A stretch of 64,000 nt of DNA from CAIXPS01 sp034430115 (lineage in GTDB: Bacteria; Chloroflexota; Anaerolineae; J036; Brachytrichaceae): assembly GCA_034430115.1 (NCBI GenBank), contig DAOUFG010000047.1, positions 19,383 through 83,382 on the forward strand. The letters run 5' to 3'. Positions within the stretch are counted from its first letter, which is position 1, and each line of letters starts with the position of its first letter. The translations under genes were made by a program, and so were the position numbers. Under the pieces are notes generated by a model. The model had not been told where the DNA came from, made no database searches, and was given only the letters and a program-made list of their open reading frames with translations. Positions 57,824 through 64,000 of the stretch are shown here, in pieces.

Positions 57824-60196
57824 TTAAGCGCCGAAATGACGCACGGGCGGCTGATCGCTCAGCCCATCGATGGTAGCTTTGCCATCGTGCAAGGTGACCC
57901 GGAAGCGCTTCTCGCCGTCGTCATAGGCCAGGCTGCCTTCGTCGCCATACGTCTCCAGGCGAGCGATGCGTCCGATCTGATTGTTTGTCGATTGCTTTTC
58001 TTCGCCATAGGGCAGGATGCTGCCCTCCTTCACGAAGATGGGCAGCGTCTGCAAATCCAACGCGTATTCCAGCCACTCGCCGCGCGATTGGCGGGCCTGC
58101 TTGGTCCAATAGTCAAACCAGGTGCCCGCGGGCAGATAGATCATGCGACTTTGGCATTCATCCAGCGGGGCCAACACCGGCGCTACCAGGAGGCTATCGC
58201 CAAAGAGGTACTGATCTTCGATATACCGCACGTTCGGGTCATCGGGGTAATCGATCACCAACGCGCGCACCATCGGCTTGGCGGTACGCGAACACTGGCG
58301 CGCCTGGTGATAGATGTAGGGCAACAGCGAATAGCGCAACTGCGCATATTGTTTGAAGATGCGATTGGCATCTTCGCCAAATGACCACGGTTCGCGGCTG
58401 TTATCATTGCCCGCCCCATGGCAACGCGAGTGACTGCTGAACAGCCCGAACTGGGCCCAGCGGATATAAAGCTCCGGCGTCGGCCGGCCGATGAAACCAC
58501 CGATGTCGTGCGAGAAGAAGGGGAACCCCGACAGACCGATGCTCAACGCCGCGCGCAGGGTGCCCGCCAGGCCCGCCCAACTGCACTGCGAATCGCCGCC
58601 CCAATGCAACGGATAACGCTGGCTGCCGGCCGTCCCGCTGCGCGCCCACACCACGTGCTCACCGCTCACTTCGTAGATGGCCTCGGCAATCGCGGCGTTA
58701 TAGACCAGCGCATACAGGTTGTGGAAACGGCGGCCATCAATACTCTGATACACCCCATCTTCGGGCACACCCTCGCCAAAGTCGGTCTTGATCGTCGCCG
58801 CGCCCATGCGGATGAGCCGTTTGATCTGCTCGGTATACCACGCCGATGCATCGGGGTTGGAGAAGTCGATGATGCAATCGTCCACCCACGAGCCGGTCGT
58901 TCCGGCCGGATAGGCATACGGTTTGCCGTCGCGACCTTTGACGAAGTAGCCCTTCTGCAACCCCTCGACGTAGTTCACGTTGTTTGGCCTGGGCGGCACA
59001 AAGTTATATTGCCACAGGCTGACCCGGAACCCCTCATCGCGCAACTGGCGCATGTTCTCTGCGGGGTTGGCGAAGCGATCCGTCGCGAAGCGCAGGTCGG
59101 TATTCCAGTCTTCCTGGAACCAGTAGGTGTCCAGGTGTAGCACGTCCGCTGGGATGCCCCGTTCGCGCATGCCACGCGCCACGTCGTGTACCACCGCCCA
59201 CGACTCATAGCTGTTGCGGCTCATCCACAGGCCAAAGCTCCACACCGGCGGCGTTGGCGAGAACCCCGTCAACAGGCTGTATTTATAGAGGATGTCCGCC
59301 GGGCGCGGCCCATAGATGATGAAGTAATCCATCAGGCCGTCTTCGGTGGCAAAGCCAAGCGTCGCGCCATCCAGCGTGCCCACTTCCCAATCCATCCGGC
59401 ACGATGAATTTACAAACAGCCCATAGCCACGTGTGGATAGCAGGAACGGCACGTTGATGTAGGTACGCCGGCTGCTGGTACCGATGGCATCCTTATTCCA
59501 AAAGTCCACCAGCTTGCCCGTGCGCTCCACGTGATCGAACCGTTCACCCAGGCCGTATATCTGTTCCTGCCCATCCAGCGCAAACGATTCAAAGCTGCCC
59601 GCCTTACCGGCGTGCCGCGCCACCGAGATATCGAAGATGTCGGCGGTGAACAGGTCGGTGCGCTTCTGCTTCCAGAACAGCCTACCCTGCTTATCGCGCG
59701 CCTGCATGGCAAAAGTTGCCCTATCGACGCTGATCACACATTCGTCCGTGGTGATGCGCACATAGCCGGCTTCTTCTTTCACGCACAGTTTCACGCCTGG
59801 CTCGGGCTTGCCCACCAGCATGCGCGCCTTTGCGGGCGGGAAGCCCGGCTCTTGCTGCGGCAACGCTTCGTCGCTGAAGCGCACCCGGAAGGTCGATGCC
59901 GACCACACCTGCACTTCCACCGTCATCTCGCCGGCGCAGTCGGCCAGGCGCTCAAACTGGTGCATGCGCGTTTCGTGCGTCTGAGCCGTCTTGTTGCGAT
60001 ACCCGCGCGTCTGGCAGGTGAACCGGACGGTATTCCCATCCGCCGCCCAGGCAATCACCTGCTCGGGGCGCATGAAGATCACATTCTCGCCATATTGAAA
60101 GACCGCCGGGCCGCGTACATCGACCTCGGCCGGCAGGGCACCGGCGGGTTGGCCGGTCACCATCTGAGGGTACACGTTGCTATCAATGCTTGTCAT
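57824..60196 (-). CDS. Alpha-xylosidase (GH31, YicI-like)
   Basis: 790 residues from ATG 60196; an earlier in-frame start at 60301 overlaps the preceding gene and is not supported. The GH31 barrel carries nucleophile Asp472 in IKTDFGEGVP, whose KTDFGE form is the alpha-xylosidase (YicI) signature, and acid/base Asp535 in WGGDSQCSW. SGFPFFSHDIGGF follows. An N-terminal galactose-mutarotase-like domain precedes and a C-terminal beta domain ends the protein. It releases alpha-linked xylose from xyloglucan fragments in the cytoplasm. It sits 85 bases from GH78 and 25 bases from the epimerase gene, all co-directional. Confidence 0.93.
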   Translation of the reverse strand: MTSIDSNVYPQMVTGQPAGALPAEVDVRGPAVFQYGENVIFMRPEQVIAWAADGNTVRFTCQTRGYRNKTAQTHETRMHQFERLADCAGEMTVEVQVWSASTFRVRFSDEALPQQEPGFPPAKARMLVGKPEPGVKLCVKEEAGYVRITTDECVISVDRATFAMQARDKQGRLFWKQKRTDLFTADIFDISVARHAGKAGSFESFALDGQEQIYGLGERFDHVERTGKLVDFWNKDAIGTSSRRTYINVPFLLSTRGYGLFVNSSCRMDWEVGTLDGATLGFATEDGLMDYFIIYGPRPADILYKYSLLTGFSPTPPVWSFGLWMSRNSYESWAVVHDVARGMRERGIPADVLHLDTYWFQEDWNTDLRFATDRFANPAENMRQLRDEGFRVSLWQYNFVPPRPNNVNYVEGLQKGYFVKGRDGKPYAYPAGTTGSWVDDCIIDFSNPDASAWYTEQIKRLIRMGAATIKTDFGEGVPEDGVYQSIDGRRFHNLYALVYNAAIAEAIYEVSGEHVVWARSGTAGSQRYPLHWGGDSQCSWAGLAGTLRAALSIGLSGFPFFSHDIGGFIGRPTPELYIRWAQFGLFSSHSRCHGAGNDNSREPWSFGEDANRIFKQYAQLRYSLLPYIYHQARQCSRTAKPMVRALVIDYPDDPNVRYIEDQYLFGDSLLVAPVLAPLDECQSRMIYLPAGTWFDYWTKQARQSRGEWLEYALDLQTLPIFVKEGSILPYGEEKQSTNNQIGRIARLETYGDEGSLAYDDGEKRFRVTLHDGKATIDGLSDQPPVRHFGA

Positions 60197-60221
60197 GTTC
60201 TCGCTTGTGAATAATGATGAT

Positions 60222-61082
60222 CTATCGTGCCAATTTCTCGCGCAGGAATGTGACCGCCTGGCGAATATCGGCTTCCGGATTGTCGCCCACCTCGCGTTCA
60301 ATGGTCAAGTAACCCGCATAACCCACTTCGTTCAGGGCGCGCAGATAAGCGTCCCAGTTCACACTGCCCTGCCCCAGGGGCACTTCCTGGAACAACTTGC
60401 CGAAACTGAAGCCCTCCACACCGCCATCTGCGAAGGCGGCGTATACCTGCACCGGGTCACACGGCTGCAATTGCACGCCATCTTTGGCATGTGTGTGGAC
60501 GATGTAGTCCTTCAAGGTATACACGGCCTGCACCGGGTCATCAGCCGTCACCATCACCAGGTTGGCCGGGTCCAGGTTCACGCCGATGCCCTTGCTGCCG
60601 ATGTCATCCAGGAATGCTTTGAGTGTGGTCGCTTTCTCCGGGCCGGTTTCGATGGCAAAGGTCACGCCGGCACGCTGGGCATACTGCGCCAGTTGCCCGC
60701 ACGCATCCAACAGCACCCGATAAGTGGGCGCATTCTTATCCTCGGGGACCACGCCGATGTGAGTCGTCACCACGTGCGTCCCCAATTCCGCCGCCATGTC
60801 CACGATACGTTTAGAGTCCTCTATCCTGGCGGGGTTATCTCCGGGGCGTTGAAAGCCGTGCCCGCCCAGGTCGCCACACAGCGCGGATATTTCCAGTTCC
60901 AGCCCATCGCAAAACTTCTTAAAGTCACGCCGGGTGGGCCGGTCCATCAGGTCGTAGCGCACTTCGCCGCTAACGGCGTTCACCTGCACCCCATCCGCCC
61001 CCAATTCTTTTGCCTTGCGTATCCCATCGCGCGGAGAAAGCCGAAACGAATCACTCATCACACCCACTTTAAACGGTATCAT
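60222..61082 (-). CDS. Sugar phosphate isomerase/epimerase family protein (xylose-isomerase-like TIM barrel)
   Basis: 286 residues; GAGGTGGAG precedes the ATG. The AP-endonuclease-2 / xylose-isomerase-like barrel has probable metal ligands Glu in FAIETGPE, Asp in GVNLDPANL, His in VHTHAKDG and Glu in TIEREVGDN. This set suits Mn/Mg-dependent epimerases and isomerases such as tagatose/psicose epimerases or inosose-type enzymes. Linked directly to the Gfo/Idh/MocA genes (64 bases), a common partnership in oxidation-epimerisation of sugars. The exact substrate is unknown. Confidence 0.88.
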   Translation of the reverse strand: MIPFKVGVMSDSFRLSPRDGIRKAKELGADGVQVNAVSGEVRYDLMDRPTRRDFKKFCDGLELEISALCGDLGGHGFQRPGDNPARIEDSKRIVDMAAELGTHVVTTHIGVVPEDKNAPTYRVLLDACGQLAQYAQRAGVTFAIETGPEKATTLKAFLDDIGSKGIGVNLDPANLVMVTADDPVQAVYTLKDYIVHTHAKDGVQLQPCDPVQVYAAFADGGVEGFSFGKLFQEVPLGQGSVNWDAYLRALNEVGYAGYLTIEREVGDNPEADIRQAVTFLREKLAR

Positions 61083-61146
61083 GGCTCCACCTCTTTCATA
61101 TCGTTCTACAGGTTGTCATCCCATTCAACCCAAACACACGCCACGC

Positions 61147-62001
61147 TTACACTGCCAACGTCACGAAATGCGCCAGCGCCTCCGGTTGCTCAGCCACATC
61201 TAGAATGTGCCGGATCATCAAGCTTTCTGCACGCGCAATTGCGGGCTTGCCGGCGTCGAAAAAGTCCAGCATTCCCGCGGCCATGTCGATAAATAGCTGC
61301 GAATCGTCCACCGTGATGATGCGCGTCTGTTTGGCCGTGGAAACTGCTGCGGCAAATGGTGTGTCGGAATCCACATACACATTCACCACGCCTGTTCGAC
61401 CATGCGTGAAGTTTATGAGCAACTGTGAGAACTGCCCCGTGCCACGTCGCATCAGGCTAATCGCCTGCGCGCCCATGCAACTCAGCATTAATTCTACAGG
61501 GTGAATCGCATATTCCCCAAATGAGCGCCCGCCGCCCCAGGTGACCATGTGCTGCACCGCATCGGGGCCCACCTGCTTCACGTAGGTTTGCACGTTGGTG
61601 TAACGCAGCGCCGAAGTGGTCTGCATCGCCGTATGCGATTGATCGGCTAGCGAGAAAATCAGCTTCGCCGTCGCCAGGTCGGGCGCAAAGGTTTTATCAA
61701 CATAAGTGACCTTGCCGAACGGCAGCACCTGCCGGCACAGTTCCAGGTGTACTTCGGGGTTGGAGGGGGCCAGCACGGCGAAGAAGTCCACCTGCGCGTT
61801 CAACTCCGCCACACTCTCATAGTAGGGCACCCGGTTCTTATTCGCCCAGGCCCGTCCCTCATCAGCGTGCATCGCCGTGCAGCCTGCCACCGTGTAACCG
61901 CGCCCCTGTAACTGGTTGCGGAAGGCGGCCAGGTAAGTATTGGCATGGAAGTTATCCAGTTCGTAATCCACAAACCCAATGCGTCTCGTTGTACTGCTCA
62001 T
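61147..62001 (-). CDS. Degenerate Gfo/Idh/MocA-family protein
   Basis: 284 residues, shorter than the usual 330-400. The start is RRIGFVDYELDNFHANTYLAAF, in which the glycine-rich NAD loop (GxGxxG/A) is not recognisable, and where members have EKP this protein reads YVDKTFAP. The overall order of strands and helices, including YESVAELNAQVDFFAVLAPS and HPVELMLSCMG, still fits the family. Loss of the cofactor loop and of the Pro in EKP suggests altered or absent catalysis; it could be a partner of the canonical enzyme encoded 17 bases upstream. It is 64 bases from the epimerase gene. Confidence 0.72.
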   Translation of the reverse strand: MSSTTRRIGFVDYELDNFHANTYLAAFRNQLQGRGYTVAGCTAMHADEGRAWANKNRVPYYESVAELNAQVDFFAVLAPSNPEVHLELCRQVLPFGKVTYVDKTFAPDLATAKLIFSLADQSHTAMQTTSALRYTNVQTYVKQVGPDAVQHMVTWGGGRSFGEYAIHPVELMLSCMGAQAISLMRRGTGQFSQLLINFTHGRTGVVNVYVDSDTPFAAAVSTAKQTRIITVDDSQLFIDMAAGMLDFFDAGKPAIARAESLMIRHILDVAEQPEALAHFVTLAV

Positions 62002-62018
62002 GATGCACCTCGCAATCC

Positions 62019-63014
62019 TTATGCCAGCAAACTGATCTTCTTACCCTTCAATGCGGAGCGATAGGCCGCGTCGATGATCCGGCTGGTGCGGTAGCCATCG
62101 GCCACCGTCACAGACGGCTTCTGGCCCATCTGAACGCAATCCAGGAAATGTGTCACTTCCGCGCTGAAGCGATCAGGATGCTGCGAGCAATCGACCGTGG
62201 TCCAGGCTCTATCGCCGGCCAACTTGTACACAAGGTCCGGCTGGCCCTCGTTCCAATAGCTCACCAGGGCGGTGCCCAGCGTGCCGTACCATTCCACCCA
62301 GTTGCCGGCCACTTTGAGCGAGTAACAGGAAGTGATCTCGCCAAACACCTTGCCGCGCACGCTCAGGTGCAACAGGCCGATGTCTTCCACGGCTGCCTTT
62401 TGCATCACGTTACCGGTGAAGGCCTGCACGTCGGTCGGCTCGCCCACCAGGAAGCGGAACAAATCCACGGCGTGGCTACAGTTGTCGATCACGCAGCCGC
62501 CGCCCGATAGCGCCGGGTCGGCACGGTGATTGCCCTTCAATTGAAAATAGCCGGCGAAAATATTCCGAAAGAACAAGGGTTTGCCCAGGGTGCCCGTGTC
62601 GATGAGCTTCTTCAGTTCAATGATGGCCGGATGAAAGCGGTGGCAGTAAGCCGTCATAAAGAGCGTCTTGCTGGCATGCACGGCCGCCTGGAGTCTGGCC
62701 GCCGCCCTCCCGCTCGCTTCCAGGGGCTTCTCACACAGAATTGGGATGCCTGCCTTGAGGAATGGCTGGCACACGGCCAGGTGAAATGCAGGCGGCGTAC
62801 AAATGCTTACCGCCTCGATGCCGTTCCCGGCCATCTCGGCCGGCGAAGCCGCCACCTGCGCGCCACACTCAGCGGCGAATTTGGCAGCCGCCTTCGCGGA
62901 TACGTCGTAAACAGACACCACTTCGGCGCGGCTGGTGCTGCGATAGCCTTCCAAATGGGCATGCGCGATGCCCCCACAACCCACTATGCCAATGCGTATA
63001 TTGCTTGTCGTCAT
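62019..63014 (-). CDS. Gfo/Idh/MocA-family oxidoreductase
   Basis: 331 residues from ATG 63014, with GGAGGCG upstream; a later-reading start at 63068 adds 18 unsupported residues. NAD loop GIVGCGGIAHAHLEGY, active-site lysine in LCEKPLE, and GGCVIDNCSHAVDLFRFLV with the conserved His. Sugar or inositol dehydrogenase-type activity is expected; substrate unreadable. It is the first gene of the Gfo-Gfo-epimerase-GH31-GH78 operon. A CATTTGC/GCAAATG operator-like repeat sits between its putative -10 box and its start. Confidence 0.92.
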   Translation of the reverse strand: MTTSNIRIGIVGCGGIAHAHLEGYRSTSRAEVVSVYDVSAKAAAKFAAECGAQVAASPAEMAGNGIEAVSICTPPAFHLAVCQPFLKAGIPILCEKPLEASGRAAARLQAAVHASKTLFMTAYCHRFHPAIIELKKLIDTGTLGKPLFFRNIFAGYFQLKGNHRADPALSGGGCVIDNCSHAVDLFRFLVGEPTDVQAFTGNVMQKAAVEDIGLLHLSVRGKVFGEITSCYSLKVAGNWVEWYGTLGTALVSYWNEGQPDLVYKLAGDRAWTTVDCSQHPDRFSAEVTHFLDCVQMGQKPSVTVADGYRTSRIIDAAYRSALKGKKISLLA

Positions 63015-63059
63015 AGGTCGCCTCCATAAAGACTCATCACATTGTCGCCCAAGTCCCTC

Positions 63060-63079
63060 CATTTGCAAGAAAGCAAATG
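63060..63079. promoter_or_regulatory. Operator-like inverted repeat before the rhamnosidase/xylosidase operon
   Basis: CATTTGC (63060-63066) and GCAAATG (63073-63079) are perfect 7-base arms with a 6-base spacer. A minus-strand -10-like TATGTT ends at 63089, so the repeat would lie at or just after the transcription start, a usual place for a LacI/GntR-type repressor. Regulator not in the window. Confidence 0.5.
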
Positions 63080-63133
63080 CCCATCCTTAACATAGTTTCC
63101 ATCTCTGCTTTACATAGCCTTAATTTTGATAGC

Positions 63134-63139
63134 TATGAT
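63134..63139 (+). promoter_or_regulatory. Candidate -10 box for the small coiled-coil gene
   Basis: TATGAT lies 28 bases before the ATG at 63168, with TTTACA 19 bases upstream as weak -35. It is divergent from the rhamnosidase operon promoter. Confidence 0.35.
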
Positions 63140-63167
63140 TCTCTTAAGAGGTAAGCAAAGAGCAAAG

Positions 63168-63398
63168 ATGGATAAGCACCATGTCGACCAACAAATTGAG
63201 TATGTACGTCACGAATTGACCCGCATCAGCCAGGAGCTGCTGTATCAGGATGGCACCCGGCTACAGATGTTGCGCGTGCGCCAGTCGCGTCTGACGGCAG
63301 AGCTGGAACGTTTGCAGGCGCTACAGGTCAGCGGCTCGTTCGGCGCAGCGCTGATGAACAAGCGCGAGGTTTCTCTCAGCTCCGGCTATACGGCCTGA
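63168..63398 (+). CDS. Small coiled-coil protein of unknown function
   Basis: 76 residues from ATG 63168; an in-frame start 14 codons earlier is possible. After DKHHVDQQIEYVRHEL, two helices with heptad-like leucines and isoleucines (RISQELLYQDG, RQSRLTAELERLQAL) suggest a coiled coil or helical hairpin, followed by a flexible tail. No family was recognised. It is highly charged, without membrane spans, and sits in a divergent position next to the sugar operon. It could be a small regulator or assembly factor. Only a weak ribosome site (AGAGG, AAAGAG) is seen. Confidence 0.55.
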   Translation: MDKHHVDQQIEYVRHELTRISQELLYQDGTRLQMLRVRQSRLTAELERLQALQVSGSFGAALMNKREVSLSSGYTA

Positions 63399-63566
63399 CA
63401 ACTCATCTCCCCCCCACATTGGCATCTGACGCAGCGAAGAAGCGCAGCGTTCGGATGTCTGTTTGCTTTCCCCGTCAGAAATCGGCCTGTTGGCCGCCCC
63501 TCCTCTCTTGCATCTTTCCTTTGCGTTCGTCGAAACATCAAAACTTGCCGTTTCGCGCGGTTTTAA

Positions 63567-63594
63567 TTGACGCTTCATTGATTTTGGCTAAAAT
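63567..63594 (+). promoter_or_regulatory. Sigma-70-type promoter for the PHP-domain gene
   Basis: TTGACG (63567-63572) and TAAAAT (63589-63594) are 16 bases apart. The predicted transcript would start near 63601 and give a leader of about 40 bases before the GTG at 63643. Confidence 0.55.
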
Positions 63595-63642
63595 GAGTGA
63601 TGACTTTTGGCCATACGGCAAGTCAATTCCACTTGTATTACT

Positions 63643-64000
63643 GTGAGGCCGACCATTAGCGAATCAAACACTCAAACACGACTGGAAGCAAACCTGAACA
63701 ACTTTGCTTCGCCAACCCGCAGCGCCGCACTAAACGATCTCGTTTCCCTGGCCAATCAGGGCAAGATTAGCGTGCAACCCACCATAAACGCCGTCAACAT
63801 GCACGCCCACACCTTCTTCTCGTTCAATGCCTACGGCCATTCACCCTCTTCCCTGGTCTGGCTGGCCCGCAAGAGCGGCTTCAAGGCAATCGGCAGCGTA
63901 GACTTCGACGTGCTGGACGCCGTGGATGAATTTCTGTCGGCCTGTGAGCTTGCGCAGGTGCGTGGGAGCTGCGCCATCGAGACGCGCGTCTTCATCCCGG
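63643..64000 (+). CDS. PHP-domain protein, 3' end outside the window
   Basis: 119 codons are visible before the window ends. The frame runs open from the GTG at 63643 (or a TTG at 63607) to the edge; the stop lies beyond. After about 48 residues the typical PHP motif appears: VNMHAHTFFSFNAYGHSP, with the H-x-H pair that binds metals, then LVWLARKSGFKAIGSVDFDVLDAV. This matches phosphoesterases and histidinol-phosphatase-like PHP proteins, and is close to the FDVLDAVDEF region seen in polymerase/histidinol phosphatase types. A -35/-10 pair lies upstream. The substrate cannot be named from the fragment. Confidence 0.75.
   Translation, partial: MRPTISESNTQTRLEANLNNFASPTRSAALNDLVSLANQGKISVQPTINAVNMHAHTFFSFNAYGHSPSSLVWLARKSGFKAIGSVDFDVLDAVDEFLSACELAQVRGSCAIETRVFIP

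Noticed and set aside
63419..63646. A 75-codon plus-strand open frame before the PHP gene
   Set aside because: Overlaps the sigma-70-like promoter and the start of the PHP-domain frame, and has no domain or ribosome site.
1..64000. tRNA, rRNA, CRISPR, insertion sequence or prophage
   Set aside because: No cloverleaf-like gene, no regularly spaced direct repeats, no transposase, integrase or phage gene was recognised on either strand, so none is claimed.

Overview
The window is a 64 kb stretch of GC-rich (visibly above 50% G+C) bacterial DNA, most likely from a member of the Chloroflexota (Anaerolineae-like). The main lineage clues are the substrate-binding lipoprotein with a Tat signal and a Thr/Pro/Val linker of the VTKIVEGTP / VTATPGP type, the regulator that joins a sigma-70-region-4-like helix-turn-helix to a C-terminal receiver domain, and the long giant membrane protein joining a YfhO-like part to a flippase. 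No rRNA, tRNA, CRISPR array, transposase or phage gene was seen, so this looks like chromosomal core and catabolic DNA. LAYOUT: (1) 1-9.7 kb: a truncated YfhO-flippase fusion, a degenerate M24 peptidase homologue, an aldo/keto reductase, a short membrane protein coupled to a UbiX-type flavin prenyltransferase, a PNPOx-like flavoprotein and a secreted SH3b-SH3b-glycoside hydrolase. (2) 9.7-15.0 kb: housekeeping, glmS, an FGGY kinase and proS, each framed by strong hairpins. (3) 15.1-28.5 kb: a long co-directional run of a membrane protein, aldo/keto reductase, ceramidase-like hydrolase, a glycyl radical enzyme with a C-x-E active site, a six-hairpin-glycosidase-like protein, a DUF4838 protein, a URO-D-like protein, an alpha/beta hydrolase lacking its usual histidine, and a GHL6-type hydrolase; a second URO-D-like gene faces it. 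(4) 29.9-38.4 kb: a hybrid histidine kinase and a receiver regulator that overlap tail to tail, then a carbohydrate ABC transporter (binding protein plus two permeases, no ATPase), and a third URO-D-like gene. (5) 38.6-47.9 kb: aldehyde dehydrogenase, a cellulase-like TIM barrel, a GH2 beta-mannosidase, and a HAD / SDR / enolase-superfamily / Gfo-Idh-MocA set that looks like oxidative sugar catabolism. (6) 48.0-54.8 kb: a compact Rho, GNAT, aldo/keto reductase, polysaccharide deacetylase and an arabinose/fucose isomerase-like gene on the minus strand, with a divergent isoprenoid-synthase-like gene. (7) 54.9-63.0 kb: a minus-strand operon of two Gfo/Idh/MocA genes, a sugar epimerase, a GH31 alpha-xylosidase and a GH78 alpha-L-rhamnosidase. 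(8) 63.2-64 kb: a small coiled-coil protein and the start of a PHP-domain gene that runs off the edge. HOW IT FITS TOGETHER: at least seven glycosidase-like proteins, a sugar ABC importer next to a two-component pair, an isomerase, a kinase, dehydrogenases and an aldonate-type dehydratase together describe a heterotroph that takes apart rhamnose-, xylose- and mannose-containing glycans or glycosides. The glycyl radical enzyme implies an anaerobic or oxygen-limited step. The best candidate for an undescribed pathway is the 15.4-29.8 kb block in which the glycyl radical enzyme and URO-D-like proteins are embedded among glycosidases of unknown specificity.
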